DNA of 64,000 bases from Oscheius sp. JU75 (GCA_037178855.1 JASJZC010000001.1:620001-684000), one strand, 5' to 3'. Shown: positions 1-10,953, counted from the stretch's first letter. Notes: a model not told the origin generated them from the letters alone. Numbers and translations: made by a program.

Positions 1-271
1 TGCCTTACCCCCATTGACATTTTATATTGACAAGTTGTGATGTGTAAAAGTTTTTAAAAGCGTTTTTGTCTAGTGACCCTATAATTTTGCACCAAGACTT
101 CTGCAACTCTTTTGGTAAAAATGCCCGCCTGATCTTAAAAAAACGTCTGAACTGCTGAAGCATACCTAGCCAGGTGTTTTGAAAGCCACCGAATCCGCTG
201 GTGCAACTCCCGAAATCTCCAAACACCATCCCGCGCCGGAATGGGCCCTGTAATTTTGCACCGCACTGTAT
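1..271 (-). mobile_element. Tc1-like transposon end, truncated by the window edge
   Basis: Read on the minus strand from 271, the sequence starts TACAGTGCGGTGCAAAATTA, which has the TA-CAGTGC start typical of Tc1/mariner terminal repeats. The other element in this window (from 34238) also begins TA-CAGTGCG. A 74-codon open frame (5-229, minus) has no transposase motif I recognise. The phrase 'ATAATTTTGCACC' near 80 resembles the end at 247-260, so this could be a short non-autonomous element or a terminal piece. Only one end is visible. Confidence 0.4.
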
Positions 272-333
272 TACAAAAAACCTTCTAAAGGTGTTTCGAG
301 GTTATCGTGAAAAGATATAAAAAGTCAACCTAT

Positions 334-402
334 GTGGGATTCGAACCTCACCGTCTTTGCTTCGTAGTCGGAGCGCTAACCAACTGAGCCATGCGGACAA
401 AG
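334..402 (-). repeat. tRNA-Arg(ACG)-like sequence, probable SINE head
   Basis: The minus strand has an A-box-like TGGCTCAGTTGGTTAGCGC, an anticodon-loop-like CTACGAA (ACG) and a good B box, GGTTCGAATCCC. The anticodon stem (TCCGA against GCAAA) does not pair and the 3' side does not complement the 5' acceptor GTCCGCA, so it is not an intact tRNA. A T run (TTTTT), a possible Pol III stop, lies just downstream. Similar sequences lie at 9921-9999, 28515-28590 and 29375-29435. Confidence 0.5.
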
Positions 403-655
403 CTCGCGCCTAGGGATGGCTCCGGGCCGAGCCTTGAAATCTCGTCCCGGCCCTACTCACGCCGAACTTCCCCCATGGTAATCATCCACATCTAGTGGAT
501 GGTCGTGACAAAAAGGTAGTAGGGAAACAGTCCGGAACAGAACCTGAAAGTCAGTTCTTAAATTATAGACTGGAAATGGTTAAGAGAACTGAAACAGTCA
601 AATCACTCGCGGGTTTCGTTCCTGTCGAATCTCCAAGTAAAAAACACACACGTGT

Positions 656-1740
656 CTGCAGTGACAACATGTGACATTTAGCATTCCTCCGTCTGCTGAT
701 TGTCTTGTACGGTGAGCTACTTTTTCAGAATACCCTAGTCTGTCTCTCCATTTTTCAATCTCTCTGTCTTCTTGAATTTATGTGCTTATTGTCTGGTTGA
801 AGAGGAATAAAGTTCTGTCTTTCTGTCTATCTACCTATACTCTCAAAGTTTTAGTAAAAACCTCTCCAGGGGAATCAAGAGACTCTTCACCCTCAAATCA
901 AAAGCCATCTAGGCATAAAGTTTCCCTTTCACTTCATGTTGCATTGCACTCTTTGGCCGGCCTCCCCCTCTTCAATCTGACACATTATTCAAAAACCATT
1001 CGGTTCGGAAGCGGGTAGAATGCCTCCCAGCTACATTTTCATCGCCTCGTGCGCATTCGAATTTCTACTTAAAGTCGTCTTTTACATCCTCCTTATGACC
1101 ATGGAAGATTTCAATGACTGTTCCTCTCCATGCTGGATCCTTCTTGGGAGCATTGTTCTCAGTTTCTACTTCTTACTTTTCGTTTACACCAATGAGGATC
1201 TGGTAAAACTGTTTCCCATAAAAATTGTGATAGTCATAGACCATCAAACAACGGTATGGACCTCTGAAACTCTTCATTCAACCAGTCATCTATATTGCGG
1301 CCCTGGTCAGTTCCGTTTTGTTACGAGGGTTTTCGGTCTCCGGAGGGGACAAAGAGGTCCATCTTTTGGGAACAGATGAGGCTTGAGATTAAGGGGACTC
1401 GCATTTTGAATTTAGATTAACTGCTCTGATAGCCACCAAAGAGAGGGACAGCTTTAGAGATCAGGGTTCAGAGGACAGAGAGACAGAAAAGAGCACAACG
1501 AACATTCCAATCCAGTACCCATAAATCCCGCTTCCAGAACGTCTTGTCAAAGTTGTACGTGGCCTATGCCCTTTCGAAATGTGTGGCTCCCCGTGGGACA
1601 ACCGCTCCAACAATTGACGTTACCCGCCTGTCGGGATGGATGCTCGTTCTCATAGCAGCCACGGCGGCAATAGATGTCGGCCTGGTTTGGATAGGAGCCC
1701 AGTATGATGTTCAGACCTATGACGTCAGATTTTTCCTTCA
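656..1740 (+). pseudogene. Truncated duplicate of the four-pass membrane gene at 7009-8572
   Basis: Bases 1023-1725 match 7203-7905 with one difference that I could see (1048 against 7228), a constant offset of 6180. They carry exons 2, 3 and 4 of the downstream gene. Upstream, 656-1022 is a more diverged copy of about 6378-6912. The segment holding exon 1 (about 6913-7202) is missing, and homology stops right after the TAT-GAC that ends exon 4, so the C-terminal exons are absent. With neither start exon nor last three exons, it cannot make the full protein. Confidence 0.8.
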
Positions 1741-2270
1741 CCTTCTGTAATCGACAAGATTAGGACAGGAACATAGAAATGGATGAGAAAAGTAGGAATA
1801 TGTCCGCCGGATACGTTTTTCACTCACCAGCTGATCTAACGGGTTGGGTTAATTGACCCAACCCGTTGGCAAATCATTGTGTACAGAAATTGACTTGCAG
1901 GGTGGGAAAACAATGACTATGATGGGAGGATACGGGAAACGGTGCAGAAAGACAGAGACGGAGAGACAAAGGGACAGAGAGACAGAGAGTCAACTGCTGT
2001 CAATCCTGCTCTGATTGTAAAGATCTGGAAAAAAGATGCCCCGAAGACTGAAAGAATCGCTTTCAAAGTGAATCTTCAGCGTGAGAAAAGAGAACAGAAG
2101 AGACAAAACAATCTCATTGATCCGATGCAGGTGGTGGATAAGAAGAAGAGGGGGAGGGGACGCGCGGGTTCCAAGGTTACGGGAGAAAAAGTCACAGAGG
2201 GAGTTTGTCCTGTATTTGTCTCTTCAACTGCACAACGATTTCCAAATCCAATTTAATACAAAGTTTGTGT
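1741..2270. other. Intergenic, no gene seen; 3' flank of kinase-kelch gene A
   Basis: I see no supportable exon. Purine-rich GAGACAGAGAGACA repeats occur near 1950-2000. About 2190-2260 is the inverted counterpart of the 3' flanks of genes B and C (33460-33540 and 42660-42720). Confidence 0.5.
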
Positions 2271-5200
2271 CTAACAAGACCACTTCAAAAGCTGTTTAGC
2301 CAGATCACCAGTTGCAGTTACAGGGGTAGAAGCTTGAAGCTTATAGGGCATGCGAGGCATTTCAATCCAGGTCATTCCGTCAAAACTTTCCACTTTATCC
2401 GAGCATCGACGGTCAAATAATTTGTTACCGCCAGCAACAAATAGCGAATTTCCACAAGAAAAGACGGCAGCAGAATAACGACAAGACTTTAGTCGTGGCA
2501 GTGTCTGCAAAGACGTTCTTTCAAGGTTCGTCGCGTAGACATTAGGATTGACAAAGAAAACCAATTCGTTTTTGTATGTGGCAGCTTGGGTGTATGAAAA
2601 CTGAACAGGAAAGTCCGGGTTTAAATACGTCCATTCGTCTTTCACAGTGTCATAGTATCCAATATCCATACCAGAAATTCGGTTTCTACCATATATGTAT
2701 AGTTTGTTGTTTAAGACAGTAATGCCCGCAACGAACATAGTTCCTTTGATAGGCCTGCAAAGGTAGTCTAAAGTTAGGTATTAATCCAGTAGTTTATAAC
2801 TTTTATCTAGCAATCCGGCTTTCTGGGCTATCCCTCTTTCCGTACAGGCTTCCGTAGTCTCAAAAACCATACCTGTGGAAGATTACTACAAAAAAAGAGG
2901 GCTTAGATTCAACAACAATAGTCTACGACGGCTATCGTCTCTCCTGTTGGCTAGAAAGGCTGCAATGGAACGAGAAACATGTTAAAACAAAACACTCCTA
3001 TTTTTGTAGTAAGTTTCTAGAAATCTTATTGCTTTTGACACACGTAGGCTGAAATAAGAGAAAGATAGAACAGAAAGCGGCATAAATTTTCGGTCCACTT
3101 ACGTCTTACGTGGCCAAACGAATTTTGCGAACGACGAGAGAAAGTGTACTTCATTCGCACCCCAACTGCGCAGTCTTTCATTCCATAGAAGGTAAATCTC
3201 GCGTTCTGACCGCGCAAAATCCGCTTGCCCGCGTAAGACGTTACACCGCCGAATTTTCTCATCTAGACAAAAAAGAGCAAGAGGATCAAAACTTATTGTC
3301 TGGATTGACTGAAATCTACAAAGGACTTACGCCAATTCACTCCAGGAATTTGCAACGGGATCGTAAGCAAATATCATGTTTTTGTGTCCGAGTGGTAGTT
3401 CATAAGTGTACACAACGACGTAAATTTTGCTTATGTATGCAACGCTTTGGAGAAAATAAAGGCTTCCATTGGGGATATGGGACAGTTTAATCCATGATCT
3501 ACTTTCCGGGTTCAGCTTGAACAAGCCCGAATCCAGATAATCTCCACGGAAAGTATAGAGTTCTTCATCAAGAACCACAGCTCCGCCGAGAAAATCAGGT
3601 ATTTCCACATCCAGCTCTTTCCAGATTTCGTATTATGTTCGAAAGCTAGAATAGTTTTATGTTCGTCGAAAGTGTCTCGATAGCCGCCGATCAGCAGTGT
3701 CTGCAGAACATTTTAAATCACGGTAAATACGAGAGCAGCCTACTAGTTCAGAATCAGAGGAATTTTGTATTTCCGATGAGAGAGGGCGACGAGGAGGTGT
3801 GACTGAAATAGGTAAATCTGCAAACAGTCGGCCCATTTTTTCCAAGAGATTATATACGTAGCCACAACCAAAAACTCACATCTTTCTGCAAAATATTGTC
3901 TGACGCTGTTAACAATGGTCATTAGAGAGCCCATGCTCTCCACCAATGAAGCCTCTTGTGCTTTCGGGGCGTTCGGTGACACATTGGTTTCATTTCCTAA
4001 CTTGCCGGCAATGGTTGTAAAATCACTTGCTTTTGGGCGCAGTGTATACTGGGCTTGTAAAGATCTGAAAATGTGGATCGGAACAGACATAGACAGAGTC
4101 AGAGGTAGAAGTCCATTTATGAGAGTTTCCGCTCTACGTGGACACTGGTAGATAGGGCTCTTCTTTAATAGAATGGATCAAACATCTACCTCAAGATCAA
4201 GTTTTCCATCTCCTCTTCCATTCCCATTTCGAATTTAGGTCTAGTTCCAGTAATAATCATACTGCAGAGTCTATATTGGGGCAAACTGACGTGCTCATAA
4301 AAAGGCTTTCTAAAACTGATGTATTTTCCTAATGCTTCTGTTTCGATACTTTCTGTGAAACATCTCCCACGTTGAAATACCAAGCGAATACACGTCGGCT
4401 GCAGAATTCACTCCTTGATCGTTAATGACCTCAGGGGCCATATACACGACTGTTCCCATACTAAAAGAAGCAGTGACAAATGGTATTCGACTTACAAACA
4501 AGTGTTTTTCTCAGTAGTTGTGGCATCCAGCTTCGCCGATCCAAAGTCGCTGATCTTCAAGACGTCGATAGTTTCTCCAAGGAGCATGCTAAATAAGTAG
4601 TATTAAAATAGCTGTGGTTTACTCTGTAGTTGCGAACAAAAAATTGCATGTTAAGATTTTTCAGTTGACCAGAATGGCAGAGTCAACAGAGGTAGACAGG
4701 GTGACGGCAAAGGGAATAGTTGTAAGAAGCGAAGTTCGCAGGGCTATAATAAGACGGTTGATGAGCCCACAATAAAAATCGCACCCCACGCGGAGCGCGG
4801 GGTGGAATTGGCTTTGCCTCCCATTAATGCTAACTTCTAAAACACTGAAAGCGCGCGTAGCGCGCCATAGAAGCATTCTCAGGGACACTTTTCCATCGGA
4901 TTCCCCGTAAAATTTTACCCATAGGTCGAAAATTCAGAAAGTTAGAGAAAGTTCCCTAATTCCAAAATGTTCGCCGTCCCCGATTTTCTGAAAAATTTTT
5001 TGGGGTTTTTTAAATTTGCCAAATTTGCTACTTTGAGTATTCGTTGAGTAGTAGCGAAAATTTTGATCATAAGCATAGTGTGTTGCTTAGTGTCGCCAAT
5101 CAAACCAATTTTCTCTGTCTCGATTCCTTTTGACGAAAAATCTCTCTGATTCTAGAGCCTAACTAAGTTTCCGTTGCATCCTCGTCTCTTTCAATGAACC

Positions 5201-6151
5201 CGCTCTCTTACCCTTTGAACCCACTTCCAATCCATCGAGCAAAATTCCTGCGCAGCATTTTTCTCGAGATTTTCCCAGGTTTCTCCCAATTTTCTCGTCA
5301 TCCTTTAGCAAAATCTTGCTCTTTTATTTGCAAAAGTCAAAAAAACATCAAGAAAATTGCGATGCGAGATATTTGGTGTTTCAGATAAAACTCACTTTCT
5401 TGTGTTCACATCACGATGAATAATGTTATGGCTATGAAGATAGGCAATCCCACGACCGGCCTGTTGAATCCAGGAATACACTTGGTTGTCATTGTATTGT
5501 ATTGACAGGTCGTGAATAACTAAACTGGCAAAAGAAGTGACGCTATCAACAAAAGATTCACCTGCAGACAAGCTTCCGTTAGCCATAAATTCCATGACAT
5601 ATCCGCTGCGCATAACATCGGTTCCGTCTTCAAAGTAGAACGAGCCCAATATGCGAACAATGTTTTGGTGACAAATCACCTGAATATTGTTCGAAACAGG
5701 TTAAAGTTCACAATTCGCATTTTTAGACTTTTTGATTTACTGCGATGTTGAATTATAGACCTAGGGCTACAACTTTAAAGAATATTGAAAACAAAAAAAT
5801 GCTGTCTTGTAGACGGGAAATGCGAATATTTAGTGTATTTCGACAGTGCCTCTACTCTAATCTCTACGGTACTCACTTTGACCAAGGTCTTGATTTCCTG
5901 TTCACTGTATATATTCGGATTTGTGAACACCTTGACCATGACTTTCCTATTGTGAAAATAAAATTCTAGTCAGAAAGAATCCTCACCCGTGGATGTCATG
6001 TTTAGCCGCGTAAAGTACTCCTTCACCGCCCACATTTTCCTTGATTAGTTCGGAAAAGTGACCTCTGGTGAAGCGAGTAACGGCTAAAACAGTGTGTGAA
6101 CAATTTTGAAAAGGCACCTGTTTCAGCTGGTTCCAAACTGTGTGAAGACAT
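2271..6151 (-). CDS. Kinase-kelch fusion, copy A (probably disrupted)
   Basis: Exons on the minus strand: 6118-6151, 5987-6083, 5877-5946, 5396-5679, 4496-4588, 4350-4460, 4190-4309, about 3744-4064, 3331-3700 and 2271-2754. The first seven encode a kinase domain: a glycine-loop-like GGEGVLY, VAIK-type lysine, HRDVN catalytic loop, DFG and an APE-type APEV. It most resembles the TAK1/MLK branch of tyrosine-kinase-like kinases. The last two encode kelch repeats (LLIGGY, NNKLYIYG, SFDGMTWIEMPRMP). Exon 9 is 370 bp; those of copies B and C are 338 and 386, which share a phase that A does not. One base is missing near 3621-3630, in a run that reads ACGAAATCTGG where C has ACGAGAACCTGG, so the kelch frame is broken. 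Exon 8 is also out of phase with B near 3840. The start codon is the one conserved in all three copies. It is a pseudogene unless these are assembly errors. Confidence 0.75.
3099..3243. mobile_element. 139-bp MITE with TTA target duplication
   Basis: Bases 3102-3240 begin CGTCTTACGTGGCCAAACG and end CGCTTGCCCGCGTAAGACG, an inverted repeat of about 28 bp whose inner part is ATTTTGCG/CGCAAAAT. TTA stands on both sides (3099-3101 and 3241-3243), the target duplication known for PIF/Harbinger Tourist-like MITEs. It lies in the intron before the last exon of copy A. Related pieces are in the same intron of copies C (41725-41845) and B (from 32395). Confidence 0.7.
4589..5395. repeat. Large insertion in intron 4 of kinase-kelch A
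   Basis: The same intron is 38 bp in copy B (31078-31115) and 150 bp in copy C (40198-40347), but 807 bp here. The extra sequence carries GC-rich palindromic stretches such as CCCCACGCGGAGCGCGGGG near 4783-4801 and GCGCGCGTAGCGCGC near 4850. I found no coding frame or clear terminal repeats, so the class of insertion is unknown. Confidence 0.45.
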
Positions 6152-6232
6152 TCAGGGACAAAAGATGGAAATATTGGTTGGAGAATACTTCTTGGTGAGA
6201 ACTGATAACGTGGAATCGATAATGGCTTCAAT

Positions 6233-6378
6233 ATGAAGAATCACAGGGAGGTGAAGATTCTTACATATGGAATCGTACAGCTCACCTCCCTTGTCCGTGT
6301 GCTCTTCATAGCAGTGTTGAATGCCCTGATTTGTGTAGAACTTGAAGTAGCCTATGAATTTTCCTGTCAAAACCACTA
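6233..6378 (-). pseudogene. Inverted paralogous fragment of the cysteine-rich gene at 6388-6800
   Basis: The minus strand of about 6255-6335 reads YTNQGIQHCYEEHTDKGG and continues ELYDSICK. The plus strand of 6545-6630 reads YTNQDIQDCCVEHTNKGD then ELYGFRCK. These are clear paralogues facing in opposite directions less than 200 bp apart. The reading frame runs on without a usable signal exon, so it looks like a fragment. It lies directly upstream of the kinase-kelch A start. Confidence 0.45.
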
Positions 6379-6387
6379 TCTCTCAGT

Positions 6388-6801
6388 GACAACATGTGGT
6401 GTTTTGCATTGTTCTTTCTGCTGATTGTGCTGAACGGTGGGCTACTTATTGTCTCTGTCTCTCTGACCTCTCAGCTTCCAGGTCTGCTACCACTACAAGC
6501 AATCCAAATCCTGTGAATATTTCTGCAAATACCACTACTTTATGATCTACACGAATCAGGACATTCAAGACTGCTGTGTAGAGCACACAAACAAGGGTGA
6601 TGAGCTGTATGGCTTCAGATGTAAGGGTCTGACACCGAGATGCAATTTTAATGAGAAGATGTTGTTCGATTATGATCTTTTGAAGAAGAATAAAGTTCTG
6701 TTTCTCTGTCTCTCAATACCTACACCCTCAGAGTTCTTGTACAAACATATCAAGAGGAATCAAAAGACCGCCCTCTTCATCTTTAAATCAAAAGTCATCT
6801 A
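6388..6801 (+). CDS. Small cysteine-rich protein, probably secreted; first exon unresolved
   Basis: After an acceptor near 6480 an open frame runs to 6799, with cysteines in CYHYKQSKSCEYFCKYHY, IQDCCVEHTNKGDELYGFRC and GLTPRC. An upstream ATG at 6395 begins a hydrophobic MWCFALFFLLIVLNG that looks like a signal peptide, but its frame does not close with the cysteine-rich exon by any GT..AG pair that I found. The C-terminal part after 6690 is low in cysteine and may be read-through. The 5' flank is duplicated, diverged, at 656-730. I do not recognise the family. Confidence 0.4.
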
Positions 6802-7008
6802 GACATAAAGGTTTCCTCCACTCCCTGTTCCATTGCACTCTCCGGCGGGCCTTCCCCCTTTTCAATCTGACACATTACTCAAAAACCATTCGGTTCGGAA
6901 GCGGGGATAGAATGCCCCTTTAGGCCATTGATCTCCGACGGCCGACGAATTACTCTTTCTTTCGTGTGTCTTCCAGAGTAGTAGTGTAAAGTTTTGGAAG
7001 GAGCCAGG

Positions 7009-8572
7009 ATGGAATTCTTCGCCCAGGCTGCTGGAAGGAGTGGAGCTTCGAACAATCCCTATGTTTACGAGTCTGGGTGAGCTTCTCTGTCTCTCTGTTT
7101 CAATCTCTTTGTTTCTCTGTCTCTCTGTTCTCTCTGTCTGACTCTCTGTCTATATGTCTATGCCATTCTGTCTGTCACTTTCTCTGATCAGACTATTCCA
7201 GACCTCCCAGCTACATTTTCATCGCCTTGTGCGCATTCGAATTTCTACTTAAAGTCGTCTTTTACATCCTCCTTATGACCATGGAAGATTTCAATGACTG
7301 TTCCTCTCCATGCTGGATCCTTCTTGGGAGCATTGTTCTCAGTTTCTACTTCTTACTTTTCGTTTACACCAATGAGGATCTGGTAAAACTGTTTCCCATA
7401 AAAATTGTGATAGTCATAGACCATCAAACAACGGTATGGACCTCTGAAACTCTTCATTCAACCAGTCATCTATATTGCGGCCCTGGTCAGTTCCGTTTTG
7501 TTACGAGGGTTTTCGGTCTCCGGAGGGGACAAAGAGGTCCATCTTTTGGGAACAGATGAGGCTTGAGATTAAGGGGACTCGCATTTTGAATTTAGATTAA
7601 CTGCTCTGATAGCCACCAAAGAGAGGGACAGCTTTAGAGATCAGGGTTCAGAGGACAGAGAGACAGAAAAGAGCACAACGAACATTCCAATCCAGTACCC
7701 ATAAATCCCGCTTCCAGAACGTCTTGTCAAAGTTGTACGTGGCCTATGCCCTTTCGAAATGTGTGGCTCCCCGTGGGACAACCGCTCCAACAATTGACGT
7801 TACCCGCCTGTCGGGATGGATGCTCGTTCTCATAGCAGCCACGGCGGCAATAGATGTCGGCCTGGTTTGGATAGGAGCCCAGTATGATGTTCAGACCTAT
7901 GACGTAAGAATAATAGGATATCCTCGACAGTTTTTTCAGCCAAACAAGGGCAGTTTCCTGTATAAAAAGACCAGGACTTTCGAGGAGAGAAACGGCCCAT
8001 TGGGTATTATTGAGAGTGGATCATTTCGAATTATTCTACAGAACCTGAGTCCGGAGGTTGGTCAGTCTCTGTAATTCTGTTTCTCAGTCTTTCTGACTCT
8101 GCTTTTCGGTCTCTGTGTCTCTATATCTTTAACTTTCAGCCCTTCAACGAAAAGAATATCGAAGTCAAGAGAAAGGTCGGATCTGTCAAAAAGACTAATC
8201 CTACTGGTTCCGGCGACTCCGAATCCTTCTCCAAAGTCGTCCGCTTCACTATCAAGCTGGATCAACCCATTAATCCAGGACATATGGTTACGGTATAATC
8301 TTAACTTGTCCCTTTCTCAAAAATTCTTCTTTAAGGTGATTCCGGAAACCCATAGCGAGCTTGGAGCCATCAAGGTTCCCGATTATCGAGCCTTTGCGCC
8401 ACAAGTCAGTGAAATAGTCAAGACGAGGATTCGAGCAAATAAGAAGGTTCTCTCGAGACTGACAGAGACCTATGTTCGGATTGTGGAGATGGAATCGGCT
8501 CCCATGCTTGTCCCGACTGGGAATGGAGGCAAGAAGGAAGAGAGACAGCCGGTTGTTTCTTTCGCAAAGTGA
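7009..8572 (+). CDS. Four-pass membrane protein with soluble C-terminal domain, copy 2
   Basis: Seven exons: 7009-7076, 7202-7382, 7420-7485, 7718-7903, 7940-8056, 8140-8292 and 8336-8572, total 1008 bases or 335 residues. The protein starts MEFFAQAAGRSGASNNPYVY. Hydrophobic segments lie at about residues 26-45 (FIALCAFEFLLKVVFYILL), 55-75, 90-110 and 140-160. After the shared signature TYD the chain becomes soluble, with FRIILQN, a stretch of likely beta strands, and VIPETHSELGAI near the start of the last exon. Paralogues at 8790-10687 and 17696-18926 share these motifs and intron phases. I do not recognise the family. The polar C-terminus after four membrane spans suggests a large domain on one face of the membrane. 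Exons 2-4 were recently copied to 1023-1725. Confidence 0.75.
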
Positions 8573-8789
8573 TAGTTGTAGTCATAAACTATTGTGAGCT
8601 TGGTACGATGGAAAAAGTGACAAAGACAAAGAGATAGAGAGACCATATCCGAGTCAAAATGTTTAAACCTATCCTTTTATTCATCAGACCTGAATTATGC
8701 TGCACGATTCCGTCAGCTACAAATAAGATCCCGCCAATTAAAGTTCTTCTATCACCTGTTCCAGTCTCTTTACTCGAGAAATTGATCTC
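8573..8789. other. Short convergent intergenic gap
   Basis: Only 217 bp separate the stops of two convergent paralogues. It contains a GACAAAGACAAAGAGATAGA run near 8617 and no extra gene. Confidence 0.6.
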
Positions 8790-10687
8790 TTAGGCGTCTG
8801 CTCCAGCTCGAGTTCCTTCTACCGTCGTCGGTTGAATGTACTTGCTCTCGGTGTCTGTTATTCGATTGTAGTGTTCCACCCTGGTCAGAAAAGGGTATCG
8901 GTCGTAGGGAAGAGTCATCCTGGTTTCAACTTCATCGCCTCTGTCGAGACAGAACGCACGGAGCCCTTTGATACGGAAGGCTCCTTTGACAGTGTGGGGC
9001 TCGGGAATGAACTGGAAGGGTACGTTTTGAAGATCGACATAGATAGACAGAGAGACAGAGAAAGACAGTCTCACCACAATTTCCCCTCCAGGCGGGATCG
9101 TCTTCATGATCCTAACCGTAAAGTCAATGCTCTGGCTCGATTTGTACTTGATGCAGAAGAATGACCGAATCCTAGTGACTACTCTCTCCACTTTGAACGA
9201 GGTAACACTTCGGAAAGTCGGGTCAACGCAGCCAGGATCTCCAAATTTCACGGCTGTCCGTCCCTTGTTTCGGATGATAATCTTGAAACATCCGGATAGT
9301 TCAATGTCCAGACGGTTCTTGGAATGTGGATTCTGAAATGAGCCATAGTAACTGTGACGGTGACTGTCATTGTCACTGTCTCTCTTTCCCCCAACTCACA
9401 TCTCTAATGTATCCCGTATATGAGCACAGCTTATACATGTTGTTGTACTTTCTCGGCTGTAATTATGTCTCAATTGATAGCTCTCTCTACTAACATCATA
9501 AGTGGCCAAATCACAGTTCCCGTACATAAAGGCAAAGACGAGATCGATGAGCACTGTCAGGGCAATCATAAGAGTTCGGTGGGTCTTGTACTCTCCCAGC
9601 CCGATGTAGTCGTACATCTGTCCCTCGGCATTGTACTCATGTGAGTAGATGCCGAAAACAACCGTGCCGAGAATGTTCTAAAGCGTTGATTGGAAAGAGT
9701 CGAAGGAAAACATACGAGAGCAGAGCCGACGATAAACAGTGATGAGACTTTTGTGTCCTTCTCCTCGCGAGTCTGGAAACGTTTATATTGTCCGGCCCCG
9801 TCCGATTCAGCACGCAAACTTTGGCTTATTGGAAAATGAAGGTTAAGAACCAAATAATGATGCAAAAAAAAACAAGTTGTAGGAGTTTTCGGTGCTTACA
9901 AGCTTAGGGAAAATGTTATAAATCGACGCGGGAGTCGAACTCGTGCGACTGCTTCTTTCGTAGTCGGAGCGCTAATCTGGCTGAGCCACGCGTGCAAAGA
10001 CAAAGACGATTTTCCTCCTGGGTACATGATCCTTGACAACGCGCCAAGGCTTCATCTTTTTGACGAAGACTACTGTAGCAGCTTAGACTTTGCGATCCAT
10101 CTGTCCTGCTCTTACACTTTCTGATCTCAAATGCGCTGGGAAAAGAGCCAAGCTATAGACTAAAACCGGAAGACCCTCTTTCACACCCTCACATTATTTT
10201 CGTTGCCCACGTAGGGCAGAAGATAATACAGGTTGAAAGACCACAACAGCATGGCATAGCCGAAATGTTGACCATGGGCCTGTTCAGCGTTTAGGTCTTT
10301 CCTGAAGGGGTTCTCGTTGAAAAATGTTAGAGCGGCCAGTATTTTCTGGAAATGGAATTATTGTAGAACATAGGGGTTGCTACCAAAATGAACATGACTA
10401 TGCAGATGAGTACGTAGACTTTGGAATAGGCCCAGCTGAAAAAGAGTGTCAGGGATAGAGAGACAGGGAGATTGCGAGACAGACAAAGAGACAGAGAGAC
10501 GGGAAGACAGAGAGACAGAAAAAGAGAGACAGACTCACTGTGCCTTGTAGACAGTAGGATTATTTGCCTCCTCCGCCTCATCCTCTTTGGACAGATTAAC
10601 TGATACGACATCCGTGACATCGACTTCCTCAAAATGCTTCTCAGGTTCGATACGAGAGGCCTTCTTGGGAAAGGAACTGTTGACCAT
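8790..10687 (-). CDS. Four-pass membrane protein with soluble C-terminal domain, copy 3
   Basis: Exons: 10539-10687, 10384-10435, 10193-10345, 9716-9772, 9495-9677, 9075-9332 and 8790-9011, total 1074 bases or 357 residues. An acidic N-terminus (EEVDVTDVV, KEDEAEEANN) precedes four hydrophobic stretches (YVLICIVMFIL; YAMLLWSFNLYYLLPYVG; SSLFIVGSAL with ILGTVVFGIY; LMIALTVLIDLVFAFMY). Then comes ATYD, and a soluble domain with CFKIIIRN, IPPGGEIV and FIPEPHTVKGAFRIKGLRAF. The end is polar and acidic. Exon 1 ends in phase 2 and exon 2 is 52 bp, as in the copy at 18926, which supports common descent. The intron at 9773-10192 holds a tRNA-like repeat. Copies 2 and 3 converge, with about 220 bp between their stops. 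Confidence 0.75.
9921..9999 (-). repeat. tRNA-Arg-like sequence in an intron
   Basis: The minus strand reads GCACGCGTGGCTCAGCCAGA, then TTAGCGCTCCGACTACGAAA, and a B-box-like GAGTTCGACTCCC. It shares GCTCCGACTACGAA with the copy at 334-402. It lies inside intron 3 of the minus-strand membrane gene. Stem mismatches argue against a functional tRNA. Confidence 0.45.
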
Positions 10688-10953
10688 TTGGAGCAGCCGT
10701 GAGGAACAACAGACAAGTGTTGAGAAAGAATGGAACAGGCTCGTTGCCGGGGTGACCCTGATTACCGACCACAGAGAGACATTCTTGAATCTGACACTGA
10801 TTCAGGGGGCAATTGATAGGAGCAGGGAGGAGGAGGATAGATGACAGAGATCAGATCGGAAGAGGTTTGAGGATAGGCAGGGAATCGGAACAAGGGAAGC
10901 GTCATTGAATTCTCTGTTTCTCTGAATACAGAAGCAAAATTTTAATTATCTCC

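Noticed and set aside
334-402. Functional tRNA gene
   Set aside because: The anticodon and acceptor stems do not pair.
7227-7559. 110-codon frame running past the membrane segments at 7227
   Set aside because: Paralogue alignment places introns at 7383-7419 and 7486-7717; the extra residues are read-through.
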